In this document: piece after piece, positions 1 to 8,120 of the stretch
Numbering within the stretch: position 1 is the stretch's first letter
How the letters are laid out: every line of letters begins with the position of its first letter
NCBI RefSeq assembly: GCF_947495965.1
Contig: NZ_CANMBB010000009.1
Coordinates: forward strand, 62,001-126,000
Origin: an uncultured Maribacter sp.
GTDB lineage: Bacteria > Bacteroidota > Bacteroidia > Flavobacteriales > Flavobacteriaceae
Direction: 5' to 3'
Length of the DNA: 64,000 bases
The notes under the pieces: generated by a model
Seen by the model: only the letters and a program-made list of their open reading frames with translations
Databases searched by the model: none
Told to the model about the DNA's origin: nothing
Position numbers and translations under genes: made by a program

Positions 1-369
1 CTTGCAAAAAAACCAAATGCAAAAGAATTACTAGCAAAAGTAGAGCCATACCAAGGATGGATTGGTTTAGTATTTTGCTTTTGGGGAGTTTGGGGAATTA
101 TTACCGCTATTCTAAACTTAGGCTGGCTTACAAGTGCACCAATATGGTGGATTACTTTACTAGCAGGAAACATAGTTTCTGCAGCATTAGGATTTATGCT
201 TGGCTCTGGTTTAATAAACAAATTATTCTTAGGTAAAAATGAAGCAGCACAGGCAAAAGCAGAAGAACTACGTCAAAAAATTGCTCCTAAACAAGGTAAA
301 TTAGGTATTCTAGGGCTAATTGTTGGTGGATGGATGATTGCAGCCTCTTTCTTATTTTCCGTTGTTTAA
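1..369 (+). CDS. C-terminal part of an unrecognised membrane protein (partial)
   Basis: The reading frame is open from the first base and ends in TAA, so only the last 122 residues are visible. At least three hydrophobic segments can be seen (around residues 20-37, 50-72 and 101-121), separated by a charged Lys/Glu/Ala/Gln-rich stretch with [11 protein letters not shown]. This looks like an integral inner-membrane protein with a short cytoplasmic loop. I do not recognise the family. It lies 20 bases upstream of the next gene on the same strand, so the two may be cotranscribed. Confidence 0.75.
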   Translation, partial: LAKKPNAKELLAKVEPYQGWIGLVFCFWGVWGIITAILNLGWLTSAPIWWITLLAGNIVSAALGFMLGSGLINKLFLGKNEAAQAKAEELRQKIAPKQGKLGILGLIVGGWMIAASFLFSVV

Positions 370-389
370 GAACATAAAACTAATATAAA

Positions 390-995
390 ATGAAAAAATT
401 ATTTATAGCATTACTCCTAATTATGGCAACCATAAAAGGCTATTCACAAGAAAAAAGAAATACTATTAACGTAAATGGTTTACATACCGTACTAACAAAA
501 CCTGTTTTCCATGCAAGGATGATGGTTAGTCTTAATAATGTTTATTACGATTCGCAAACTATGACGTTAGAAGAAATAAAATCTGGCTACTTTGCCAAAT
601 TAACAAAAGCCGGTATTTCTAAAACAAACCTAAAAGAAAACCATTTGCATTACGATTTAATGGGGTATGAAAAAGATGGTACTATTTTAGAATTTACCAC
701 AACATCTGAAGAAGCTATGCAAAAATTCTTAAATGTACGTTCTCTTGGTGTGTCTAAACTAGAATACACCTATAAAACAGAATTTACAGAAGAACAAGCT
801 GCTGAGTATGCAAAAAAAGCTTTTGATAATGCTAAAGAAAAAGCAAATAAAATTGCATCTAAAATTGGTAAAAAATTAGGGGGTGTAACTTATATTAGTG
901 ACAACAATACCTTAAAAAGAAATACAACATGGTATTATACTGTTCCTACAGATTCTTTAGAATACCACATTACAGTAACTTTTGAACTTTTATAA
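390..995 (+). CDS. Exported SIMPL-like (DUF541) protein
   Basis: The 201-residue product begins with a Lys-Lys/hydrophobic signal peptide ending at about YSQ (residue 20), so it is probably periplasmic. The mature part starts with a short beta segment (INVNG), and the C-terminal half carries an Ala/Lys-rich helix followed by IASKIGKKLGGVTYISD. That order, a long helix with AxxKAxxIASxxGxxLGxV, is typical of SIMPL (DUF541) proteins. The biochemical role of the family is poorly defined. Assignment rests on this pattern only. The start ATG has an A-rich upstream region and no alternative nearby. Confidence 0.6.
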   Translation: MKKLFIALLLIMATIKGYSQEKRNTINVNGLHTVLTKPVFHARMMVSLNNVYYDSQTMTLEEIKSGYFAKLTKAGISKTNLKENHLHYDLMGYEKDGTILEFTTTSEEAMQKFLNVRSLGVSKLEYTYKTEFTEEQAAEYAKKAFDNAKEKANKIASKIGKKLGGVTYISDNNTLKRNTTWYYTVPTDSLEYHITVTFELL

Positions 996-1027
996 TAATA
1001 CAATTACTTTGGTTGGTTAATTGTAAG

Positions 1028-1082
1028 AACGCCTTGTAGACTTGGTAATAGTGTCCATGTTTCTAAGAAAACGCAAGGCGTT
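1028..1082 (+). other. Inverted repeat downstream of the SIMPL-like gene
   Basis: AACGCCTTG at the left end is matched by CAAGGCGTT at the right end, giving a 9-bp stem around a 37-base loop. The right arm can also fold locally (AAACGC/GCGTTT). It lies 33 bases after the stop codon and just before the next terminator, so it may be a 3'-end stabiliser or an imperfect terminator of the plus-strand transcript. Confidence 0.4.
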
Positions 1083-1090
1083 TCTTTAAT

Positions 1091-1127
1091 AAAACCCTAA
1101 AGCATACACTTTAGGGTTTTATTTTTT
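1091..1127. terminator. Bidirectional intrinsic terminator between convergent genes
   Basis: A perfect 12-bp inverted repeat (AAAACCCTAAAG / CTTTAGGGTTTT) with a 6-base loop is followed by a T-rich run on the plus strand and a T-rich run on the minus strand. Its right arm overlaps the stop codon of the minus-strand polyprenyl synthase gene. Confidence 0.8.
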
Positions 1128-2096
1128 TCTATCTACAACATAATTTACCATAAGTTGTAGCGCACTTTTATATTCAGATTCTGGGTAACAATCTAATAAT
1201 TCTAAAGCTTCTTCTTTAAATGCCAACATTTTAGTAACAGCATATTCTAGCCCCCCTTTACTTTTCACAAATGCAATTACTTCTTTTACTCTTTTTTTAT
1301 CCTTATTATGGTTTTTAACAGAATTAATTACCCATTTTTTTTCGGCTTTAGAACAATTATTTAAAGCATAAATTAACGGAAGTGTCATTTTTTGTTCTTT
1401 AATATCTATTCCTGTAGGTTTCCCTATTGCTGTACTACCATAATCAAAAAGGTCGTCTTTTATTTGAAATGCCATACCGCATAACTCTCCAAATTTTCTG
1501 AAAATTTCTACATGTTCTGTATTTGGTTGTACCGAGCAAGCTCCTAGACTACAACAAGCCGCAATAAGCGTTGCTGTTTTTTTTCTTATAATATCATAAT
1601 AGACATCTTCTGTTATATCTAATCTTCTTGCTTTTTCTATTTGGAGCAATTCTCCTTCGCTCATTTCGCGAACGGCTACAGAAATAATTTTAAGTAAATC
1701 AAAATCATCATTATCTATAGAAAGTAAAAGTCCTTTAGAAAGTAAATAATCGCCTACCAAAACTGCAATTTTATTTTTCCATAATGCATTTATAGAAAAA
1801 AAGTCACGCCTTTTATCACTCTCATCTACCACATCATCATGCACCAGAGTGGCTGTATGTATAAGCTCTATTACAGATGCACCACGGTAGGTACGTTCAT
1901 TAACAGTACCGTTATTTAATAATTTTGCAGTTAAAAAAACAAACATTGGTCGCATTTGTTTTCCTTTTCTATTAACTATGTAGTATGTTATTCTATTTAG
2001 CAACGCAACCTTAGAGGTCATAGAGTCCCGAAACTTTTTTTCAAAAAGTTCCATTTCTTTATTTATTGGCTCTTTAATTTGTGCTACTATTTTCAA
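1119..2096 (-). CDS. Polyprenyl diphosphate synthase (trans-isoprenyl)
   Basis: A 325-residue trans-isoprenyl diphosphate synthase that extends an allylic diphosphate with isopentenyl diphosphate, probably for the menaquinone side chain. The two Asp-rich Mg-diphosphate motifs are visible, VHDDVVDES (about residue 90) and IKDDLFDYG (about residue 216), together with KGKQMRP near residue 45, which binds diphosphate. Length fits the family. The start codon is TTG. It is preferred because the residues it adds (KIVAQIKEPI...) look family-typical and no upstream ATG is available; the first internal ATG would remove 14 residues. The gene lies 136 bases downstream of rlmN on the same strand. Chain length of the product cannot be read from the sequence. 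Confidence 0.9.
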   Translation of the reverse strand: MKIVAQIKEPINKEMELFEKKFRDSMTSKVALLNRITYYIVNRKGKQMRPMFVFLTAKLLNNGTVNERTYRGASVIELIHTATLVHDDVVDESDKRRDFFSINALWKNKIAVLVGDYLLSKGLLLSIDNDDFDLLKIISVAVREMSEGELLQIEKARRLDITEDVYYDIIRKKTATLIAACCSLGACSVQPNTEHVEIFRKFGELCGMAFQIKDDLFDYGSTAIGKPTGIDIKEQKMTLPLIYALNNCSKAEKKWVINSVKNHNKDKKRVKEVIAFVKSKGGLEYAVTKMLAFKEEALELLDCYPESEYKSALQLMVNYVVDRKK

Positions 2097-2232
2097 GTAC
2101 TGCGGTTTTCTAATATATTAAATAATACGCCTCTAAATTAACGAAAAATATATGTCTAATAACGGGATAATTAGAATTACAACGAGACAAAAAGAAGTCT
2201 ATAAGATATTAGCTACAAATACAACTGCTTAT

Positions 2233-3270
2233 TTATGATTTATTTGCTAATTGCCCACAAGCAGCATCTATGTCTTTTCCTCTAGACCTACGAACTGTTA
2301 CTACAATCCCATTTTTTTCTAAAGTAGATACATACATTTCTATAGCTTTATTTTCTGCTTGCTGAAAAATACCATCATCAATAGGATTATATTCTATTAA
2401 GTTCACTTTAGATGGTGCAAATTTGCAAAAAGAAACAAGAGCATCAACATCTTTTTTTGTGTCATTTATACCTTGCCAGACTACATACTCATAGGTAATT
2501 CTACTATTTGTTTTAGCATACCAATATTGTAGTGCTTCTCGTAAATCTGCTAACGTAAAAGTAGCATTAAATGGCATTATAGAGGTTCTAATTTCGTCTA
2601 TAGCAGAGTGTAAAGAAACAGCAAGTTTAAATTTGACTTCTTCATCTGCCATTTTTTTAATCATCTTAGGAACACCAGATGTAGATACCGTAATTCTCTT
2701 GGGGGACATTCCTAAGCCTTCTGGAGATGTTATTTTCTGAATTGCCTTAAGAACATTATTGTAGTTCATTAGGGGCTCTCCCATACCCATAAATACAATA
2801 TTACTTAAAGGCTTGTCAAAGTATAACCTACTCTCATTATCTATTGCAACAACTTGGTCGTAAATCTCATCTGGATTTAAATTTCGCATACGCTTTAACC
2901 TAGCTGTTGCACAAAATTTACAATCTAAACTGCAACCTACTTGACTAGAAACACATGCTGTTGTTCTTGTTTTTGTTGGAATAAGAACAGACTCTACTAT
3001 TAAATCATCATGCAAGCGTACTGCATTTTTTATAGTACCATCGCTACTACGTTGCATTTGGTCTACTTTAATATGATTTATTACAAAGTTTGCCTCTAAC
3101 ATATCTCTCGTTTCTTTAGATATATTAGTCATTACTTCAAAAGAATGGGCAGATTTTTGCCACAACCACTCATAGACCTGGTTACCTCTAAAAGCTTTAT
3201 CTCCGTTTTTAACAAAGAATTCTCTTAGTTGCTCTTTTGTAAGTGCTCGTATGTCTTTTTTCTTTTCCAA
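2233..3270 (-). CDS. rlmN: Dual-specificity 23S rRNA/tRNA adenine-C2 methyltransferase RlmN
   Basis: Radical-SAM enzyme that methylates C2 of A2503 in 23S rRNA and A37 in some tRNAs. The [4Fe-4S] cluster motif CSLDCKFC is present (about residues 112-119), as are the GMGEPLMNY stretch for SAM binding and a C-terminal catalytic Cys in DIDAACGQL. The 345-residue length is normal. The start is TTG; it gives the expected N-terminus (KKDIRALTKEQLREFF) and the next Met is much too far in. It follows queA after an intrinsic terminator, so it probably has its own promoter or depends on read-through. Confidence 0.95.
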   Translation of the reverse strand: MEKKKDIRALTKEQLREFFVKNGDKAFRGNQVYEWLWQKSAHSFEVMTNISKETRDMLEANFVINHIKVDQMQRSSDGTIKNAVRLHDDLIVESVLIPTKTRTTACVSSQVGCSLDCKFCATARLKRMRNLNPDEIYDQVVAIDNESRLYFDKPLSNIVFMGMGEPLMNYNNVLKAIQKITSPEGLGMSPKRITVSTSGVPKMIKKMADEEVKFKLAVSLHSAIDEIRTSIMPFNATFTLADLREALQYWYAKTNSRITYEYVVWQGINDTKKDVDALVSFCKFAPSKVNLIEYNPIDDGIFQQAENKAIEMYVSTLEKNGIVVTVRRSRGKDIDAACGQLANKS

Positions 3271-3280
3271 CTTTACTAGA

Positions 3281-3323
3281 TAAAAAATCCCTCTTTAAAT
3301 GTATTTCAATGTAAAGAGGGATT
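3281..3323 (-). terminator. Intrinsic terminator after queA
   Basis: On the minus strand a perfect 12-bp stem (AATCCCTCTTTA / TAAAGAGGGATT) with a 14-base loop is followed by a run of six T. It lies directly downstream of the queA stop codon and upstream of rlmN. Confidence 0.85.
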
Positions 3324-3352
3324 CTGATTATTCCTTTTTAATAGGAATATGA

Positions 3353-4402
3353 TTATAGTATAAGCATAGCATCACCATAAGAATAAAACTTATAGCTTTC
3401 TAAAATTGCTTCTTTATATGCTTTTTTCATTAAATCATGACCTGCAAATGCGGATACCATCATCATTAAAGTAGATTTTGGTAAGTGAAAATTAGTAATC
3501 ATACAGTTTGCGATACTAAAATCATAAGGAGGAAAAATAAACTTATTTGTCCAACCTTCATAAGTATTTAATGTTTGGTTTGATGATACTGCACTTTCTA
3601 AACCACGCATTGCAGTTGTTCCTACCGCACAAACTTTTCTCTTGTTAGTTTTAGCGTTATTAACTACTTCTGTAGCTTTTTCATCTATAATTAACTCTTC
3701 GCTATCCATTTTATGTTTAGACAAATCTTCTACCTCTACTGGGTTAAAAGTTCCTAAACCAACATGTAATGTTAGTTCTGCAAAGTCTACTCCTTTTATT
3801 TCTAAACGTTTTAATAAGTGTTTAGAGAAATGCAAACCAGCTGTTGGTGCAGCAACAGCACCTTCGTGCTTAGCATATATGGTTTGGTATCTTTCTTCAT
3901 CATTCTCCTCTACTTCTCTTTTAATATATTTAGGAAGTGGTGTTTCTCCTAAATCTCTAAGTTTTCTTCTAAAATCTAAATAAGAACCATCATATAAAAA
4001 ACGTAATGTTCTTCCTCTAGATGTAGTATTATCTATAACTTCTGCTACTAGAGTTTCATCATCTCCAAAATACAACTTATTACCAATACGTATTTTACGA
4101 GCAGGATCTACTAAAACATCCCACAAGCGTTGCTCTTCATTGAGTTCACGTAATAAAAACACTTCTATTCTTGCTCCAGTTTTTTCTTTATTACCATATA
4201 ATCTAGCAGGAAAAACTTTTGTATTATTAAGCACCATTACATCTCCCTCATCAAAATAATTAATAAGGTCCTTAAACATTTTATGCTCAATTTTACCGGT
4301 TTCTCTATGTACTACCATTAGTTTAGATTCGTCTCTATGTTCCGCAGGGTATTCTGCTAATAACTCCTCTGGTAATTCAAAATTGAAGTTTGATAATTTC
4401 AT
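3353..4402 (-). CDS. queA: tRNA preQ1(34) S-adenosylmethionine ribosyltransferase-isomerase
   Basis: QueA transfers and isomerises the ribosyl part of SAM onto preQ1 at the tRNA wobble position to make epoxyqueuosine. The 349-residue product shows family landmarks: N-terminal [21 protein letters not shown], the central [15 protein letters not shown] block and the C-terminal GDAMLI end. The start ATG is clear. A good Bacteroidota-type promoter lies 35 bases upstream, so queA seems to be transcribed on its own, bounded by a terminator downstream. The other queuosine genes are not in the window. Confidence 0.95.
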   Translation of the reverse strand: MKLSNFNFELPEELLAEYPAEHRDESKLMVVHRETGKIEHKMFKDLINYFDEGDVMVLNNTKVFPARLYGNKEKTGARIEVFLLRELNEEQRLWDVLVDPARKIRIGNKLYFGDDETLVAEVIDNTTSRGRTLRFLYDGSYLDFRRKLRDLGETPLPKYIKREVEENDEERYQTIYAKHEGAVAAPTAGLHFSKHLLKRLEIKGVDFAELTLHVGLGTFNPVEVEDLSKHKMDSEELIIDEKATEVVNNAKTNKRKVCAVGTTAMRGLESAVSSNQTLNTYEGWTNKFIFPPYDFSIANCMITNFHLPKSTLMMMVSAFAGHDLMKKAYKEAILESYKFYSYGDAMLIL

Positions 4403-4436
4403 TTATAAAATTTTTAGTTGTGTTTTTTCAAGATGG

Positions 4437-4468
4437 CAAATATACAACCTCAAGAGAGGGGTTGTCAA
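4437..4468 (-). promoter_or_regulatory. Candidate promoter for queA (TTG / TAnnTTTG)
   Basis: Read on the minus strand, a TTG is followed after 21 bases by TATATTTG, a perfect match to the Bacteroidota -33/-7 consensus. It lies 35 bases before the queA ATG. Confidence 0.7.
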
Positions 4469-4491
4469 GTAAAACCGTAATTAAATGGTAA

Positions 4492-5721
4492 TTATGCTTC
4501 TTTTACTACTATTCCAAGGTTTTTAAAATCCTCCCAATAGCCTGGGTAAGACTTAGAAACCACTTCCGCATCATTTATAAATAAGCTAGTTTTTAAAGCT
4601 AAAGGACCAAATGCCATTGCCATTCTATGGTCATTATACGTATCTATAGCTACATCTGGAACTATATTTTCTGAAGGTTCTAAAGATAATGTTTCATTTG
4701 TAACCGTAATATTTGCTCCAAGCTTAGACAACTCTGTATGCAAAGCTTCTAAACGGTCTGTTTCTTTAATTTTTAAGGTATGTAAACCTGTTAAATGGCA
4801 TGCAACTCCTAATCCAAAACACGTAACTGCTATAGTTTGTGCTATATCTGGTGCATTTGCTAAATCTATAGTAACTTTTGGTAATTGCTCTTTTTGTATT
4901 TTTTCTAATACAATCTGATTTTCTTTAAATGTAGTTTGCACACCAAAATCTGTATATATTTTTGCTAACACACTGTCTCCTTGCAAACTATTTTCTTTGT
5001 AGGCAGATAAGGTTATTTGCGAACCTACATCACTTAAAGCAATTAAACCATAGTAATAGGATGCCGAGCTCCAATCTGATTCTACAACCAAATTTGTTGG
5101 CGCTACTTCTTTTTTAGGCGAAACTGTAATTGTATTACCTACAAAATTACTCTCTACCCCTATTTGACTTAAAAGTGCTAATGTCATTTTTATATAAGGA
5201 ACAGAAGTTATTTTACCAACTAACTCCAGCTCTATACCGTTTTCTAAACTAGGCGCCGTAAGTAATAAAGAAGAAATATACTGGCTACTAATATTTGCTG
5301 GTAAACTAACCTTATTATTTGTTATTTTTTTTCCTTTGATACGTATTGGAGGGTATCCTTCATTTTTTACATAAGAAATATCTGCTCCTAGGCTTTGTAA
5401 TGCCTCTACCAAGACTTTTATAGGACGCTCCGTCATACGTTGCGAACCCGTTAAGGTAACTTCCTTGCCTTCTTGTGTAGCAAAATAACTAGTTAAAAAA
5501 CGCATTGCTGTACCTGCATGGTGAATATCTACTTTTCCAGAAGTTATTTGCAATCCTTTTTCCATTACAATTGCATCATCTGAATTAGATAAATTGCTAA
5601 TATTTATTGTAGAATACAATGCTTTTAATAAAAGAGAACGGTTAGACTCACTTTTAGAGCCTGTAATTTTTATGCTTTCTTTTATTAAATTAGATACTGG
5701 TTTGGAGATATGTAATTTCAA
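4492..5721 (-). CDS. aroA: 3-phosphoshikimate 1-carboxyvinyltransferase (EPSP synthase)
   Basis: Sixth step of the shikimate pathway: joins shikimate-3-phosphate and phosphoenolpyruvate. In the 409-residue protein the N-terminal ITGSKSESNRSLLL (phosphoshikimate/PEP-binding Lys and Arg), the HAGTAMRFL segment, the QRMTERPI motif and the late KETDRLEAL and DHRMAMAFG blocks are all in order. The N-terminal block lacks the usual PGSKS proline and has TGSKS instead. The only usable start is TTG: an in-frame stop lies four codons upstream. It supplies the same pathway as the aromatic operon farther on but is transcribed separately. Confidence 0.93.
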   Translation of the reverse strand: MKLHISKPVSNLIKESIKITGSKSESNRSLLLKALYSTINISNLSNSDDAIVMEKGLQITSGKVDIHHAGTAMRFLTSYFATQEGKEVTLTGSQRMTERPIKVLVEALQSLGADISYVKNEGYPPIRIKGKKITNNKVSLPANISSQYISSLLLTAPSLENGIELELVGKITSVPYIKMTLALLSQIGVESNFVGNTITVSPKKEVAPTNLVVESDWSSASYYYGLIALSDVGSQITLSAYKENSLQGDSVLAKIYTDFGVQTTFKENQIVLEKIQKEQLPKVTIDLANAPDIAQTIAVTCFGLGVACHLTGLHTLKIKETDRLEALHTELSKLGANITVTNETLSLEPSENIVPDVAIDTYNDHRMAMAFGPLALKTSLFINDAEVVSKSYPGYWEDFKNLGIVVKEA

Positions 5722-5758
5722 AACTAAAGTGTGTTAAAAACGAACATCAAAGATAGTA

Positions 5759-6085
5759 CTATTTAAGCTTTTTATTGTTGTGATGACGGTCATGATCGCG
5801 CTTTGTTTTTAATTCTAACTTTTTATCAAAAGCTTGTTGTAAATCTACTCCTGTTTGGTTTGCTAAACAGAGTACTACAAACATAACATCTGCCAACTCT
5901 TCCCCTAAATCTTTATTTTTATCCGATTCTTTTTCACTTTGCTCTCCATACCTGCGAGCAATAATACGAGCAACTTCCCCTACTTCCTCCGTAAGTTGCG
6001 CCATATTCGTAAGCTCATTAAAATAACGAACACCGTGTTCTTTTATCCAAGTATCTACTTCTTTTTGGGCTGCTGCTATACTCAT
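5759..6085 (-). CDS. MazG-like nucleotide pyrophosphohydrolase
   Basis: A 108-residue single-domain all-helical NTP pyrophosphohydrolase of the MazG type. The metal-binding pattern is visible: EEVGE (about residues 33-37) in the first helix and EELADVMFVV (about residues 62-71) in the next. Such enzymes split NTPs or modified (d)NTPs into NMP and pyrophosphate; the substrate cannot be predicted. It lies between aroA and a DUF3857 protein on the same strand with short gaps (37 and 5 bases). Confidence 0.85.
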   Translation of the reverse strand: MSIAAAQKEVDTWIKEHGVRYFNELTNMAQLTEEVGEVARIIARRYGEQSEKESDKNKDLGEELADVMFVVLCLANQTGVDLQQAFDKKLELKTKRDHDRHHNNKKLK

Positions 6086-6090
6086 TTGTC

Positions 6091-8103
6091 CTATATTTTA
6101 GACAAAACTACTTTTTCTGTTTGTTTTTCTACTATTGCTTTATAAAAATCTTTCAACCCTTGATAATCTAAAGCAGAAATTATCGCTTTATTAATTTTTA
6201 AATCTGATTTTATTTGGAGACCAAGCGGTGTTTTTGAAATATGTAATTTAAACTGCCCTATACCATCTCCAACTATAATATTACATGGTTCTGGAACCGA
6301 CTCTACTGCATACCCTTTTGGAGTGTTAATGGTTACAGAATATGTATCTTCCCAAGGATACCCATAATCTATAGGATACTCTCTATTCTCCTTTTTAAAA
6401 GGATTTTCTGTTTGTGTCAACCAAAATAATGGAGATAAATACATTTTGTTGCCAATTATTTCCGCAGTATCTTCTGAATTAAAACTAAAGCTTTCTATAA
6501 CAGGTTTTCCAATTTCTTCTTTATTTTTTATAGAATAATCCGATATTTCAATTCCATTATAATTCTCTTCTAACTTTTCTAGATAATCTTCTTCACTTAA
6601 ATCTGAATTAATTGCTCTAAAACTATAAGCTATATAATCTTTACATGTTCTTCTTACTTTTCCTTCTACATCACCAGTATTTGAAATGGAAGCCATCATC
6701 ATAATATTCTCTGAAGATTTATAATCTGGTTGCAATGAAATAGATCCCGACAGCCCCCCTTCTTTAACAATTCTTCCTGCCCAATTAAGAGTCCTTACAG
6801 GGAGCATGTTAGGCTTACTATACTTACTTGTTGCGTCTAAAAAAATGTTTTTTCCATCAATCTTAACTAAAGCAACAACATAATTAAAACCGTATCTAGT
6901 AGGAAATAATGGGACACCGTTACTTCTTGTACTAACTAATACAGGGTTTGCATTTAATCCTACACTACGTAACATACTTACTAACATTAAATTAATATCT
7001 GCTACATTTCCTGTTTTTAAGCTATGTGCTTTTTTTACCCCTTCATCTGTGTAATAACCATAAATTCCATTCCAATTCATCCTAGATTGCACGTAACGAA
7101 ATACTGCACTTGTTTTTTCTTTTTCAGATACTTTACCTAACAAAATTTTTTCTAAATCATCTTTATAATACCTTTTAAAATTTAACTGATTTCCAAAACC
7201 TTCATTTTCATAAATTTTTTTTACTACATCCTCCCAGGTACTTGTATAGCTTTCAATGGTTGAATTTGGAAATTTTACATATTGCAATTCATACTTAATA
7301 GCTGCTCTATAATTATTCATGCTATTTACAAATACTTCCTCCTTTAAAGCGGGCACATTTTTCATCTGGACTTCAGAAATATTTATTTTATATTCTAATT
7401 TAGAATTTGAAAAATTAGTCTTTGAGACATATCCGGAATTATCTCTATTCCTATTGGTAAAAGTTATGCTTCCCGTTTTACTATTCCTATCTATGTCATA
7501 AGCTAAATAACCTTTTGTCATGTTTTTAAATGAAAAATATTCTGGGATTTCAACCTTTATTTCTTGTTCTACAATAGGAATATCATATTGTAATATAATT
7601 TCATTAAACGAGGAATAAAAAGGAGAACTTACAGTATACTTATATTCTATTACACTGCCCTCGTTCAAATTTGGCATTGTAAATTTTTCTTTCTTATTAT
7701 ATTTTGATGCTTCTTCTGTAAAAGTGTCTGAATTCTTTAACTTAGTTTTTTCTATTTCGCTTCCTTTTAAATTATAAGTAGAAGCTTTTAAACCTGTAAG
7801 ACTTTCCTTTGTACTGCTATTCTTATATAAATTTTCTACGACTGTAGCATACTTAAATCCTTTTTTATTATAAATTTTGATACGCTCATGAACTTCTCTT
7901 TCTATTACAAAACCAGATTCACTAGAGTATTTAAAAAATACTCTTATCTTCCTATATAAAACAGCAGCATCTGCTGTAGAGTCTCCCTTATATATTTTCT
8001 CTTTTAATTCTTCTTTTGAGACTTTACCAAACTTAACATCTTGCGCAAAGGAACTGGGTGTAAAAACAAGTAAAAGAACCATTACTTTTATAAATTTTTT
8101 CAT
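6091..8103 (-). CDS. Exported DUF3857/transglutaminase-like protein lacking the catalytic Cys and His
   Basis: A 670-residue protein with a signal peptide (about residues 1-21, ending SFAQ), an N-terminal DUF3857 beta domain (about 50-230) and a transglutaminase-like core (about 310-420). At the place where active members have GDCKG this protein reads GNVADIN, so the nucleophilic Cys is missing; at the usual His position it reads GFNYVVAL. The Asp (FLDATS) is retained. It therefore looks like a pseudo-enzyme, perhaps a binding partner. It follows its better-conserved paralogue by 17 bases, so the two are probably cotranscribed. Function unknown; periplasmic by prediction. Confidence 0.8.
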   Translation of the reverse strand: MKKFIKVMVLLLVFTPSSFAQDVKFGKVSKEELKEKIYKGDSTADAAVLYRKIRVFFKYSSESGFVIEREVHERIKIYNKKGFKYATVVENLYKNSSTKESLTGLKASTYNLKGSEIEKTKLKNSDTFTEEASKYNKKEKFTMPNLNEGSVIEYKYTVSSPFYSSFNEIILQYDIPIVEQEIKVEIPEYFSFKNMTKGYLAYDIDRNSKTGSITFTNRNRDNSGYVSKTNFSNSKLEYKINISEVQMKNVPALKEEVFVNSMNNYRAAIKYELQYVKFPNSTIESYTSTWEDVVKKIYENEGFGNQLNFKRYYKDDLEKILLGKVSEKEKTSAVFRYVQSRMNWNGIYGYYTDEGVKKAHSLKTGNVADINLMLVSMLRSVGLNANPVLVSTRSNGVPLFPTRYGFNYVVALVKIDGKNIFLDATSKYSKPNMLPVRTLNWAGRIVKEGGLSGSISLQPDYKSSENIMMMASISNTGDVEGKVRRTCKDYIAYSFRAINSDLSEEDYLEKLEENYNGIEISDYSIKNKEEIGKPVIESFSFNSEDTAEIIGNKMYLSPLFWLTQTENPFKKENREYPIDYGYPWEDTYSVTINTPKGYAVESVPEPCNIIVGDGIGQFKLHISKTPLGLQIKSDLKINKAIISALDYQGLKDFYKAIVEKQTEKVVLSKI

Positions 8104-8120
8104 GTATTATATTTAAAATA

